DNA from: Comamonas thiooxydans
Lineage (GTDB): Bacteria; Pseudomonadota; Gammaproteobacteria; Burkholderiales; Burkholderiaceae_C
DNA: 64,000 nucleotides
Assembly (NCBI RefSeq): GCF_000964545.1
Contig: NZ_BBVD01000008.1
Coordinates: 248,001 to 312,000, forward strand
Reading direction: 5' to 3'
In this document: piece after piece, positions 17,361 through 25,636 of the stretch
Layout of the letters: each line of letters begins with the position of its first letter
How positions within the stretch are numbered: the first letter of the stretch is position 1
Position numbers and translations under genes: made by a program
Notes under the pieces: model-generated
What the model was told of the DNA's origin: nothing
What the model saw: the letters and a program-made list of their open reading frames with translations, nothing else
Database searches by the model: none

Positions 17361-18335
17361 ATGAGCACAAATACCGCCCCCCTGCCCACTTATGACGATG
17401 TCGTGGCCGCTGCCCAGCGCCTGCAGGGCGTAGCCCACCGCACGCCGGTACTGACCAGCCGCACCATGGACGAACAGCTGGGCGCGCGCCTGTTCTTCAA
17501 GTGCGAGAACCTGCAGCGCATAGGTGCTTTCAAGTTTCGCGGCGCCTACAACGCTCTGGCACAGTTCACGCCCGAGAAGCGCAAGGGCGGTGCCCTGGCC
17601 TTTTCCTCAGGCAACCATGCCCAGGCCATTGCCCAGGCAGCGCAGTTGCTGGACATGCCTGCCCTGATCGTCATGCCCGAGGATGCACCGGCCTCCAAGA
17701 TGGCGGCCACGCGCGGCTATGGCGCCCAGGTCGTCACCTACAACCGCTTCACCGAAGACCGCGAAGCCATCGCCGACAAGCTGGCGACCGAGCGCGGTAT
17801 GACGCTGATCCCGCCCTACAACCACCGCGACGTGATTGCCGGCCAGGGCACGGCCGTCAAGGAGCTGCTGGAAGAAGTACCGGATCTGGACTATCTGTTT
17901 GTCTGCCTGGGCGGCGGCGGTCTGCTCTCGGGCAGTCTGCTGGCCGCCAACGCCCTGGCTCCGCAATGCAAGGTGATCGGCGTCGAGCCCGAAGCCGGCA
18001 ACGATGTGCAGCAGTCGCTGCGCGCCGGCCATATCGTCAAGATAGCTACGCCGCGCACCATTGCCGACGGTGCTCAGACCCAGGCGCCGGGCGATCTGAC
18101 CTTTGCCATCATCCAGCAGCGAGTGAACGAGGTTCTTACCGTCAACGACGAGCAATTGGTCCAGGCCATGCGCTTTTATGCCGAGCGCATGAAAATCGTG
18201 GTCGAGCCCACGGGATCGCTGTCTCTGGCAGCCGCCATCCACGGCGGTTTGCCGCTCAAGGGCAAGCGCGTGGGCATTGTGATCAGTGGCGGCAATGTGG
18301 ATTTAGAGCGTTTTGCCAGCCTGCTGTCCGAGTGA
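17361..18335 (+). CDS. Threonine/serine dehydratase (PLP, short type)
   Basis: 324-residue fold-type II PLP enzyme of the threonine dehydratase/serine racemase family, converting L-Thr or L-Ser (or threo-3-hydroxyaspartate) to a 2-oxo acid plus ammonia. The PLP lysine is in GAFKFRGAYNAL, the phosphate-binding glycine loop in CLGGGGLLSG, and the nitrogen-contacting region SGGNVDLERF ends the protein. It has no C-terminal ACT regulatory domain, so it is not the biosynthetic IlvA. Asn-rich substrate loop is SSGNHAQAIA. The ATG at 17361 fits the family N-terminus. Monocistronic or cotranscribed with upp (111 bases downstream). Confidence 0.92.
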   Translation: MSTNTAPLPTYDDVVAAAQRLQGVAHRTPVLTSRTMDEQLGARLFFKCENLQRIGAFKFRGAYNALAQFTPEKRKGGALAFSSGNHAQAIAQAAQLLDMPALIVMPEDAPASKMAATRGYGAQVVTYNRFTEDREAIADKLATERGMTLIPPYNHRDVIAGQGTAVKELLEEVPDLDYLFVCLGGGGLLSGSLLAANALAPQCKVIGVEPEAGNDVQQSLRAGHIVKIATPRTIADGAQTQAPGDLTFAIIQQRVNEVLTVNDEQLVQAMRFYAERMKIVVEPTGSLSLAAAIHGGLPLKGKRVGIVISGGNVDLERFASLLSE

Positions 18336-18446
18336 CAGCGAAAATAGCGTCCGTTGCGGCCCGGCCCGCATCCGCCTGATCTCAATTTTGCAAGCACGAG
18401 CCCGCCACAAGCGGGCCTGCCTGCCTTCACCACAAAGACCAAGAAC

Positions 18447-19079
18447 ATGAGCACTTTGCATTTGATCGACCACCCCCTGGTCCAGCACAAACTGACACTG
18501 ATGCGCCGCAAGGAAGCATCGACCAACAGCTTTCGCCGCATGCTGGGCGAGCTGTCCACGCTGATGGCCTATGAGCTGACGCGCGACTTCCCGCTGCAGG
18601 ATGTCGAGATCGAAACCCCCATGGAAAAGACCATGGGCAAGGTCATCGACGGCAAAAAGCTGGCGCTGGTCTCCATCCTGCGCGCAGGCAACGGCTTCCT
18701 GGACGGCATGCTCAACGTGGTGCCCGGTGCCCGTATCGGTCACATCGGCCTGTTCCGCGACCCCGAGACCCTCAAGCCCGTCGAGTACTACTACAAGATG
18801 CCCGAGAACATGGGCGAGCGCGACGTGATCGTGGTCGACCCCATGCTGGCCACCGGCAACTCGGCCGTGGCGGCCGTGCAGCAGCTCAAGGACAAGAGCG
18901 CGCCCAAGTCCATCAAGTTCATGTGCCTGCTGGCCGCCCCCGAAGGCGTGAAGACCATGCAGGCCGCCCACCCCGATGTGGACATCTACACCGCCGCCGT
19001 GGACCGCGAGCTGGACAGCCATGGCTACATCCTGCCCGGCCTGGGTGATGCGGGCGACCGTATCTTCGGCACCAAGTAA
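18447..19079 (+). CDS. upp: Uracil phosphoribosyltransferase
   Basis: 210-residue pyrimidine salvage enzyme converting uracil and PRPP to UMP. The PRPP-binding loop is VIVVDPMLATGNSAVAAVQ, and the uracil-binding C-terminus is GYILPGLGDAGDRIFGTK. Full length and collinear with E. coli Upp. The ATG at 18447 gives the canonical N-terminus (HLIDHPLVQHKLTLMR). Terminator directly downstream; no uracil permease gene is adjacent. Confidence 0.98.
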   Translation: MSTLHLIDHPLVQHKLTLMRRKEASTNSFRRMLGELSTLMAYELTRDFPLQDVEIETPMEKTMGKVIDGKKLALVSILRAGNGFLDGMLNVVPGARIGHIGLFRDPETLKPVEYYYKMPENMGERDVIVVDPMLATGNSAVAAVQQLKDKSAPKSIKFMCLLAAPEGVKTMQAAHPDVDIYTAAVDRELDSHGYILPGLGDAGDRIFGTK

Positions 19080-19099
19080 GCACGGCTGCTTGCCAACAA

Positions 19100-19132
19100 A
19101 AAGCCCCAGGCGCAAGGTCCTGGGGCTTTTTT
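19100..19132 (+). terminator. Terminator after upp
   Basis: An 11-bp stem AAAGCCCCAGG/CCTGGGGCTTT with an 8-base loop and a T-run. Confidence 0.9.
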
Positions 19133-19151
19133 CATGCTCAGAACAGCCTGC

Positions 19152-19192
19152 AGAGCTTATCTATCAAGCGCTGGCAGCTATCAATTTCAGAT
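19152..19192. repeat. Dispersed intergenic repeat copy
   Basis: Contains GCTTATCTATCAAGCGC and GCAGCTATCAATTTC, matching the repeat family core found at eight or so sites in this window. Located between upp and the convergent gene. Confidence 0.6.
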
Positions 19193-19197
19193 CCAGC

Positions 19198-20301
19198 TCA
19201 GGCCTGATTCAGCGCCATATTGTTGAGCTTGTCCAGCCGTGCAGGCCAGCTGTCCTGCCGGGCCGACTGCAGCAAGATACGCGTCCAGGCAATCCAGGCA
19301 TCCCACTGCACGCGCTTGTCCCAGGCATTGCCCCAGGTGCAAAAGCACTGCAGCGCGCTCTCGGCGGCTCTAGCAGCATCGGCGCTGCGGCCCGCGCTCA
19401 GATAGAGCTGGGCCAGCACCATCTGCGGCTCGCCCACCCAGGGGTTGAGGACCACGGCCTGCTCCAGCGTGGCGGTGGCAGCGTCCAGATCGACCAGCGG
19501 CTGATCGAGCTGAATCACCGACCAGTACAGTGCCACGGCCGCAGCCTCGTTGCCCGCGCTCAGCAGCTGGCTGCAGTTCGCAAACACGGGCGGCAGCGGC
19601 AGCTGAGTCTTGAGCGCAGGATGCTGCAGCGCCTGGGCCAGGCCGCTGATCTGGCTGAGCATGCGGCTGCTGGGGCGCATGGGGCCGGGCCACAGCGACG
19701 CCGCCCAGTGCACGGCCTGCTGGCGACTGTGGTCCACGGAAGGGAAACGCGAATAGATGTCTTCCTGCCAGCTGAACCACTGCTCCATGCTGTCGGCCAT
19801 GCTGACGATCGCGAACACAGCCACTTCATAGGCTGCGAGCCTGATGGTCTCGCGCGGCTCGGGGCCGGTGCGCTCGATCTGCAGGCTGCCGTCGGCCCCC
19901 AGCTTGCCAGCCAGCAGCTTTTGCACGAACTGGGTGCGGCTCATGGTGCAAAACAGATAGACCAGATGCTCGGCCTGCTCCCCGACCAGGCGCTTGAGCT
20001 GATCGCGCTCGTTGCCGGCATCGAACTTGACCAGATCGACAAAGGCATTGCCGTAGACACTGTGCAGCAGACCCAGCTGGCGCACCTCCCTGGGCTGCTG
20101 CCATAGCGCCAGAGAGCGCGCCACGCCTGCCAGATGGTGGCGAAAAGTACCGGCCTTGTGCCAATCCTGGCCCACGCCGCGCTCCAGTACCACGGGCAGC
20201 AGCGGCGCCAGATCGGCGTCACGGCTCAGCCACTCCTCGTCCAGCAAGGCCTTGGCGCGCTCGAACAGCGGCGCATCCAGTTGATTCCAGGGCTGATTCA
20301 T
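19198..20301 (-). CDS. HD-like domain protein of unknown function (DUF6817-like)
   Basis: 367-residue cytoplasmic protein. The N-terminal third has an HD-like pattern (TFRHHLAGVARSLALW, LLHSVYGNAFVDL) as in the DUF6817 family; the C-terminal part is Ala/Leu-rich helical, resembling tetratricopeptide-like repeats (EAAVALYWSVIQ, LSAGRSADAARAAES). A hydrolase or nucleotide-binding role would fit the HD-like part, but the exact metal ligands are not certain. The ATG at 20301 lies four bases after the stop of the MetQ-like gene, so the two are cotranscribed. Function not known. Confidence 0.7.
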   Translation of the reverse strand: MNQPWNQLDAPLFERAKALLDEEWLSRDADLAPLLPVVLERGVGQDWHKAGTFRHHLAGVARSLALWQQPREVRQLGLLHSVYGNAFVDLVKFDAGNERDQLKRLVGEQAEHLVYLFCTMSRTQFVQKLLAGKLGADGSLQIERTGPEPRETIRLAAYEVAVFAIVSMADSMEQWFSWQEDIYSRFPSVDHSRQQAVHWAASLWPGPMRPSSRMLSQISGLAQALQHPALKTQLPLPPVFANCSQLLSAGNEAAAVALYWSVIQLDQPLVDLDAATATLEQAVVLNPWVGEPQMVLAQLYLSAGRSADAARAAESALQCFCTWGNAWDKRVQWDAWIAWTRILLQSARQDSWPARLDKLNNMALNQA

Positions 20302-20305
20302 GCGG

Positions 20306-21106
20306 TCACCATGCGGTTGTGTAAGCACCCTTGAAGGTCTTTTCCACAAAGGCCTTGACCTCGGGTGACTGGTAGGCCTTCACAAAGGCCTGCAGGCCTT
20401 TGCTGTTTTCATGACCGACGCGCGTGACGATGAGCACGGTCACATAAGGCGTGTTCACATCTTCCAGCGCCAGCGAATCGCCCTGGGGGGACAGACCGGC
20501 TGCCACGGCATAGCTGCTATTGACAGCCGCGGCATCCAGATCATCGAGGGCGCGGGCCAGCTGGGCGGCTTCGAGCTCGACAAACCTGAGCTTTCTGGGA
20601 TTGGCCGTGATGTCCAGCACCGAAGCCCGCGCACCGGCATCGGCCTTGAGCGTGATCAATCCTTGCTTGGCCAGCACCATCAGAGCACGCGAGCCATTGG
20701 TGGGATCGTTGGGAATACCCACACGCGCGCCGCTCTTGAGATCGGCCAGCTTTCTGACCTTTCTGGAGTACACGCCCATTTGCTGGTTCACGGCCTTGGC
20801 TACGGGCACCAGCTTGTAGCCACGATCCTTGTTCTGGGCATCGAGGAAGGGCTGGTGCTGATAGATATTGGCGTCGAGATCGCCGGTGGACAGCGCCGCA
20901 TTGGGCTGGATGAAGTCGCCAAACTCCACCAACCTGACCTTCAGGCCCTGCCTGGCTGCAACCTGCTTGGCCACTTCGGCAATCTGGGCGTGGGGACCGG
21001 CCGTCACGCCAACGGTCACGGCCAGATCCTGGGCCTGGGCCAGCAATGCGGCAGGTACGAAGGCGGCAACCGCCAGGGCTTTTACGAGAGAGCGCTTGTG
21101 CACCAT
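20306..21106 (-). CDS. MetQ/NlpA-family substrate-binding protein
   Basis: 266-residue periplasmic binding protein of the D-methionine/NlpA family (VTVGVTAGPHAQIAEVAK, DFIQPNAALSTGDLDANIYQHQPFLD, GIPNDPTNGSRALMVL). A signal peptide is present (LVKALAVAAFVPAALLAQAQ), but there is no lipobox cysteine, although most MetQ proteins are lipoproteins. No MetN ATPase or MetI permease gene lies nearby; the downstream gene is an HD-like protein. The ligand is probably an amino acid such as methionine. ATG at 21106 has a GAAAGG ribosome site. Confidence 0.9.
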   Translation of the reverse strand: MVHKRSLVKALAVAAFVPAALLAQAQDLAVTVGVTAGPHAQIAEVAKQVAARQGLKVRLVEFGDFIQPNAALSTGDLDANIYQHQPFLDAQNKDRGYKLVPVAKAVNQQMGVYSRKVRKLADLKSGARVGIPNDPTNGSRALMVLAKQGLITLKADAGARASVLDITANPRKLRFVELEAAQLARALDDLDAAAVNSSYAVAAGLSPQGDSLALEDVNTPYVTVLIVTRVGHENSKGLQAFVKAYQSPEVKAFVEKTFKGAYTTAW

Positions 21107-21261
21107 GGGCACCTTTCAAGACAAATCCGGGAAACTCAGGTCCGCCGAGCATGTGCACACTCAGGGACAGCAGCTTGAAACTTAACGCATAAAGCCCGCC
21201 ACAACAGCCAGGCTGGAGCCCACCCCCATCACAAAGCGGAATGGCTGGCAGCGCAGCTCGG

Positions 21262-21322
21262 AAAATATCAATAAAAACAGCCGAATCTCTTACTCATAAA
21301 GCGATGAAAGCTATCAAAACAG
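21262..21322. repeat. Dispersed intergenic repeat copy
   Basis: ATATCAATAAAAACAG ... CATAAAGCG ... AAAGCTATCAAAAC, a diverged copy of the family, just upstream of the MerR-type promoter of the DJ-1-like gene. Confidence 0.5.
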
Positions 21323-21346
21323 GAATACCTCAAGTACATCGCATGC

Positions 21347-21377
21347 TTGACATTGAACTGCACTTCAAGCTTAAGTT
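21347..21377 (+). promoter_or_regulatory. MerR-type promoter/operator of the DJ-1-like gene
   Basis: TTGACA (-35, 21347-21352), a 19-base spacer and TAAGTT (-10, 21372-21377). The spacer contains the dyad TTGAA-N6-TTCAA. A 19-bp spacer with a centred dyad is the hallmark of MerR-family controlled promoters. Nearly the same sequence occurs at 22546-22576 beside the MerR gene. Confidence 0.75.
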
Positions 21378-21398
21378 GGGCGCCACAGGAGACGCCCC

Positions 21399-22085
21399 AT
21401 GCCTCGTCGCATTCTTCACGTCGTCAGCAACGTCGCCCATTACGATGACCCTGCCGAGCCCACCGGACTATGGCTGTCGGAGCTCAGCCATGCCTGGGAA
21501 GTCTTTGCCCGGCGGGGTTATGCGCAGCAACTGGTCAGCCCGCTGGGCGGCCGCTCGCCGCTGGAGCCGCGCTCGCTGAAATGGCCGAACCGGGATGCCA
21601 CGGCCAAGTCATGGCTGCTGGATGCAACGCGCATGGCCCTGCTCTCCAACACGGCTGCGCCTGATGCCGTGGATGCGCGAGACTTTGATGCCATTTATTT
21701 CACTGGCGGCCATGCCGTGATGTGGGACTTTCCACCCTCTCAGGGGCTGCAGCGCATCACGCGCGACATGCATGAGCGCGGTGGCGTCGTTGCCTCGGTC
21801 TGCCACGGTTATTGCGGTTTGCTCGAAACCCGTCTGTCCGATGGCTCGCTGCTGGTCGCCGGGCGCCGGCTGACTGGTTTTTCCTGGCTGGAAGAAAGGC
21901 TGGCCGGCGTGGCCGGCCAAGTGCCATACAACGCCGAAGCGTTGATGCGCCAGCGCGGTGCCCGGTATGAGAAAGCCTGGCTGCCCTTTGTCTCCAAGGT
22001 CGTGACGGACGGCAGGCTGGTGACGGGGCAGAACCCGCAGTCGGCCCGGGCCACTGCCCTGCAAGTGGCTCAGTTGCTGGGCTGA
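21399..22085 (+). CDS. Type 1 glutamine amidotransferase-like / DJ-1/PfpI family protein
   Basis: 228-residue protein of the Hsp31/PfpI branch of the DJ-1 superfamily, whose members act as glyoxalase III, deglycase or chaperone. The nucleophile elbow is VVASVCHGYCGLL with the Cys before HG; YFTGGHAVMWDFP precedes it as in Hsp31-like proteins. GGAGA ribosome site before the ATG. It has its own MerR-type promoter and converges, with 16 bases of overlap, on the MerR regulator gene. By analogy it answers reactive carbonyl or electrophile stress. Confidence 0.9.
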   Translation: MPRRILHVVSNVAHYDDPAEPTGLWLSELSHAWEVFARRGYAQQLVSPLGGRSPLEPRSLKWPNRDATAKSWLLDATRMALLSNTAAPDAVDARDFDAIYFTGGHAVMWDFPPSQGLQRITRDMHERGGVVASVCHGYCGLLETRLSDGSLLVAGRRLTGFSWLEERLAGVAGQVPYNAEALMRQRGARYEKAWLPFVSKVVTDGRLVTGQNPQSARATALQVAQLLG

Positions 22086-22528
22086 GCGGGCCGGCCCGTC
22101 GCCTCCCCGTCCCGCCCCAGCAAGCGCATCTGCGACAGCACGCGCCTTGCATTGCCAGCGCAGTCCATGTCTTCGGGTCTGGCCTCGATCTGGGCGATCA
22201 GCTCGCCCAGTTCGGCTCGATTTTGCGTCAGCTGTGCCAGCATCAGATCGATGCTCTGCAGCTTGCGATGCAGTGTGGCCAGCAACTCGTCATGCTGCCA
22301 CTGCTTGAGATCGTCGGGCAGCAACTGGCGCAGCTCCTGCAGGCTGAAGCCGGCCCGCTGCGCCGTGGCAATCAACCTGAGCGCCAGCACCGCCTCCTCG
22401 GGATAGCTGCGATAGCCGTTGGCTTGGCGCTGGGCAGCGCTCAGCAAACCGATGCGTTCGTAAAAGCGAATGCGCGATGCGGCAAGACCTGTGCGCTGGG
22501 CGAGTTCTCCGATCCTCATGTCCGCCAT
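22070..22528 (-). CDS. MerR-family transcriptional regulator
   Basis: 152-residue regulator. The N-terminal winged helix-turn-helix is MRIGELAQRTGLAASRIRFYERIGLLSAAQR, followed by a long dimerisation coiled coil (residues about 75-120) and a short C-terminal part with a single Cys (DMDCAGNARRVL). That Cys could sense thiol-reactive compounds, but metal-type multi-Cys motifs are absent. It is divergent from the NAD(P)-binding gene, with the operator at 22546-22576 just upstream of both, and a matching operator controls the DJ-1-like gene. Start at 22528 or three codons later. Confidence 0.9.
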   Translation of the reverse strand: MADMRIGELAQRTGLAASRIRFYERIGLLSAAQRQANGYRSYPEEAVLALRLIATAQRAGFSLQELRQLLPDDLKQWQHDELLATLHRKLQSIDLMLAQLTQNRAELGELIAQIEARPEDMDCAGNARRVLSQMRLLGRDGEATGRPAQPSN

Positions 22529-22545
22529 TCTCGCGCAATCCGCGC

Positions 22546-22576
22546 TTGACCTTGAACCACGCTTCAAGCTTACGCT
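22546..22576 (+). promoter_or_regulatory. MerR-type promoter/operator between merR and the NAD(P)-binding gene
   Basis: TTGACC (-35), 19-base spacer, TACGCT (-10). The perfect dyad CTTGAA-N6-TTCAAG lies in the spacer. It reads toward the NAD(P)-binding gene and overlaps the regulator's upstream region, so one site can serve induction and autoregulation. Confidence 0.8.
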
Positions 22577-22628
22577 AGCGTTATTCCCGGCCATCAAGGC
22601 TGGTGAAGCTATTCATCTAGGAGCAGGA

Positions 22629-23588
22629 ATGCAGACCATATTGGGCGCCAACGGGCAGATCGCCACCGAGCTGGCGCGCGAACTCAAGCGCAACTACAGC
22701 GATGAGCTCAAGCTGGTGAGCCGCAACCCGCGCAAGGTACATGACACCGACCTGCTCGAAGCCGCCGATCTGCTCGATACCAAGCAGACTGCCAGGGCCG
22801 TTCAGGGCAGCAGCGTGGTGTATTTCACCGCAGGCCTGCCTCCCGATACGCAACTCTGGGAGCAGCAGTTTCCGACCATGCTGCACAACGCCCTGGCGGC
22901 CAGCCGCGCTGCAGGCGCTCCATTTGTCTACTTCGACAACACCTATATGTACCCGCAGAACGCGCAACTGCAGACCGAGCAGACGGCGTTTGCCCCTGTG
23001 GGACGCAAAGGCCGGGTGCGCGCCGCCATGGCCGAGATGGTGCTGTCCGAGATGGCGCGCAGCGAGATTCCCGTGCTGATCGCGCGCGCACCCGAGTTCT
23101 ACGGCCCGGCGCAGACGCAGAGCATCACCAACACCTTGGTAATTGACAGGCTCAAGGCCGGCAAGACACCGCTGGCCCCCGTGCGTGACGACCGTCTGCG
23201 CACCCTGATCTGGACGCCCGATGCCAGCCGCTCACTGGCCTTGCTGGGCAACACGCCCGATGCTTATGGCCAGACCTGGCATCTGCCTTGCGACGATGAG
23301 CGTCCCAGCTACAAGCAACTGATCGACTGGGCCAGCCAGAGCTTTGGCCGCTCTTCCCGGTCTTCCCGCCACCACCTGCTGCCCCGCTGGACACTGAGCG
23401 CAGCCGGCCTGATCTCCAAACCCGTGGCAGAGCTGCGAGAGCTGCTGCCCCGCTATGCCCACGACAATCTGTTTGACTCCAGCAAGTTCAAGCAGGCATT
23501 TCCGGGGTTTTCCGTGACCAGCTACCAGCAGGGGCTGGCGCTGATTGCCGATGAAATTCAGCAAAATCAGCAGCAATCCCTTACCTAG
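22629..23588 (+). CDS. NAD(P)-binding epimerase/NmrA-like protein
   Basis: 319-residue extended-SDR (atypical) protein. The dinucleotide motif is unusually placed at the very start (TILGANGQIATELAREL). YFDNTYMYP lies where SDRs carry the active-site Tyr, and the following RARAP segment (LIARAPEFYGP) is typical of epimerase-like proteins. An AGGAGCAGGA ribosome site precedes the ATG at 22629. Under the MerR-type promoter at 22546. Likely reduces a carbonyl or enone compound as part of the same stress response as the DJ-1-like protein; the substrate is unknown. Confidence 0.87.
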   Translation: MQTILGANGQIATELARELKRNYSDELKLVSRNPRKVHDTDLLEAADLLDTKQTARAVQGSSVVYFTAGLPPDTQLWEQQFPTMLHNALAASRAAGAPFVYFDNTYMYPQNAQLQTEQTAFAPVGRKGRVRAAMAEMVLSEMARSEIPVLIARAPEFYGPAQTQSITNTLVIDRLKAGKTPLAPVRDDRLRTLIWTPDASRSLALLGNTPDAYGQTWHLPCDDERPSYKQLIDWASQSFGRSSRSSRHHLLPRWTLSAAGLISKPVAELRELLPRYAHDNLFDSSKFKQAFPGFSVTSYQQGLALIADEIQQNQQQSLT

Positions 23589-23589
23589 C

Positions 23590-23634
23590 TTGCGAAAGCA
23601 GCTATCAAATAAGCATTAATAGCTAAAAGGCTAC
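23590..23634. repeat. Dispersed intergenic repeat copy
   Basis: AAAGCAGCTATCAAATAAGC followed by ATTAATAGCT and AGGCTACC, located between two convergent genes. Confidence 0.65.
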
Positions 23635-25505
23635 CAGCTCAGCGCCTGGGCCAGCTGCTCGGCCCGGGTTTGCTCGCGCGGACTCGCCACCGAGGCGCGC
23701 AGGATGGCGCGGCTTGCGCCCTGGTCAACGATCCAGAAGACGACGCGCTTGACGGGAGCTACGCCCGGCCTGCTCTCCTGCGGGCTCACTTCAAACGTCC
23801 ATTCGCGGCCTTCAGGCCGGCGGTCCCTGGAGCGCGTCTGCGCAGTGAAGCTACGCTTCTTCAAGCTCCCCGCCTTCAGGCGGAACTGCTTTTCCAGCGC
23901 GATGCGCAGCAGCTTTTCCTGTGCTTCGTCGGACTCGGGGATCTTCAGCCCCGTGGTCAGGCCCAGTTGCTGCCCGGTCATCAGATCGCGGTACATCATG
24001 CGCTGCGAGTCCCGTGGCTCCTGCAGATGAAAGCCCGCCGCACGCATGGGCAGCACCATGCCGGTGCGCCGATTTTCCAGATCGGCCACCTGCGGGTCAC
24101 TGGCCTGCACCCAGATGTTCTGCAGCCCGCCAGCATTGCGCAGGTACTGGCGCATCAGCCGCGCGGCATCGCCGTCGCGACCCTGCTGCGCTGCCAGCTC
24201 GGCCCCATATTGCTGCGCCAGGTCCACCAGTTCGGACTCCAGCCTGAACAGGCTGACATAGGGCCAGGCCTGCAGTGCCTGATCCAGATAGCGGCCAGCC
24301 TCGGCTTGCTGACCGGCCTTGAAGGCCGAGATGCCCGCCACCGTATTCAGGCGTGCCAGCTCGGCGGGAAACTGGGCATCGGCCAAGGCCGCGCGGGCCA
24401 GTTGACCGGCCCTGGGCCAGTCGTCATCGCCCCGCCAGGCGTGGCTCACCTCGCGCTCCTGGCGCGGCAGCTCAGGCGGCAGCTCGGGCGCTTTGGGCCA
24501 TTGCATGGCCTGCCAGAGCTGGGGCAGCTGCTGCAGCGCGCTATCACGCTCGCTGTCCATTTGCTCGGCATGCAGGTTCAGATTCCAGTTGCCGCGCACC
24601 AGACCCCAGTCCAGGTGCAGGACGTCGGGCCTCCCCTCTGCTCTTTTCTCGCGGCTGGCGTGCTGGCTTTGCACGGCATCGCCGAACGGCAGGGCCGGCA
24701 GCCTGAGCGCAGGCTCGGGCGTCTGCTCGCCAGCCAAACTGCCGCGCTCCTGCTTCAGCAACTGCTGCCTGGCTGCAGCATCCATGTCTTTCAGACTATC
24801 GTCATAACCGAGCCGCATGCGGACCCGCAGGCGCCTGCCATCGGGCTTCAGATAGACGTACTCCAGGCTCGCGACATCCTTGCGATCCCGGGCCGGCTCC
24901 AGCTGGACCAGTACCCAGCGCCCCTGCACCAGCGGCACTGTCAGTTGAGCGGCCTGGTAGTGCAGCTGCTGGTCTGCTGTATTCCACTGCCACAGCGGCT
25001 CAAAAGCCTTGGACTCCTGCTTGAGCGCCTGCAGATAGCGAGCCAGTGCGCCCTGATCGCCGGCCATCATGGCGGCCGTCAGACCGCGCTGTATCAGCGC
25101 CTGCATCTGACCGCTGACCGGGTCGTAGCCCTCGGCCGCGGCCAGAGCCATCATCCGGTCGGTCTGCAACACGGCCTGCGCGTACTGCCCTTGCTGATAG
25201 AGCAAGGCGTAGAGCAAACCGGAGGCATCGAGCTGCTCGTAAGGATTGCCGCGCGGCAGCGTCATGTCCAGCAGCTTGCGCGCCTGGGCAACGGCATCGT
25301 CCCAGCGCCTGCCCTGTGCCGCCTCAACCACGGCACGGCGCAGCCTGAAAAAAGGCGAATCCTGTTCGGCAGGCGAATCCGCCTGTCGCGCAACCCCCGT
25401 CTGCCTTTCAGGCTCGGCCGCCTGCGGCGCAGGGCCCGCCAGCAACAAGGCCACCGCCATCGCGGTCAGGGAAACAGGCGCGGGAATGCGAGGTAAAAAA
25501 ACCAT
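23631..25505 (-). CDS. Exported protein of unknown function, tetratricopeptide-like
   Basis: 624-residue protein with an N-terminal signal peptide (VSLTAMAVALLLAGPAPQAAE), so periplasmic or surface-exposed. The first ~170 residues are helical repeats (DDAVAQARKLLDMTLPRG, YALLYQQGQYAQAVLQ) like tetratricopeptides. A middle part is beta-rich (residues 170-260), then more helical repeats (FKAGQQAEAGRYLDQALQAW), and a C-terminal alpha/beta domain (YRDLMTGQQLGLTTGLKI ... FEVSPQESRPG). I do not recognise the family. It is alone, convergent with the upstream gene and separated by a terminator from the YebC-like gene. Confidence 0.7.
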   Translation of the reverse strand: MVFLPRIPAPVSLTAMAVALLLAGPAPQAAEPERQTGVARQADSPAEQDSPFFRLRRAVVEAAQGRRWDDAVAQARKLLDMTLPRGNPYEQLDASGLLYALLYQQGQYAQAVLQTDRMMALAAAEGYDPVSGQMQALIQRGLTAAMMAGDQGALARYLQALKQESKAFEPLWQWNTADQQLHYQAAQLTVPLVQGRWVLVQLEPARDRKDVASLEYVYLKPDGRRLRVRMRLGYDDSLKDMDAAARQQLLKQERGSLAGEQTPEPALRLPALPFGDAVQSQHASREKRAEGRPDVLHLDWGLVRGNWNLNLHAEQMDSERDSALQQLPQLWQAMQWPKAPELPPELPRQEREVSHAWRGDDDWPRAGQLARAALADAQFPAELARLNTVAGISAFKAGQQAEAGRYLDQALQAWPYVSLFRLESELVDLAQQYGAELAAQQGRDGDAARLMRQYLRNAGGLQNIWVQASDPQVADLENRRTGMVLPMRAAGFHLQEPRDSQRMMYRDLMTGQQLGLTTGLKIPESDEAQEKLLRIALEKQFRLKAGSLKKRSFTAQTRSRDRRPEGREWTFEVSPQESRPGVAPVKRVVFWIVDQGASRAILRASVASPREQTRAEQLAQALSW

Positions 25506-25586
25506 GAAGTCGATCCACAAGACAGTTCAGCAGGCTTGCAGTATAGAAAGCGGCAGCCGGGCCGCTGGCCCGGGACGACTCGGGGC

Positions 25587-25614
25587 AAAAAAAGAGCGGC
25601 CCTCGGGGCCGCTC
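25587..25614 (-). terminator. Terminator after the YebC-like gene
   Basis: On the minus strand a perfect 9-bp stem GAGCGGCCC/GGGCCGCTC with a 3-base loop followed by seven T residues. Confidence 0.9.
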
Positions 25615-25636
25615 GTTTTGCCATGCTGCGATGACT

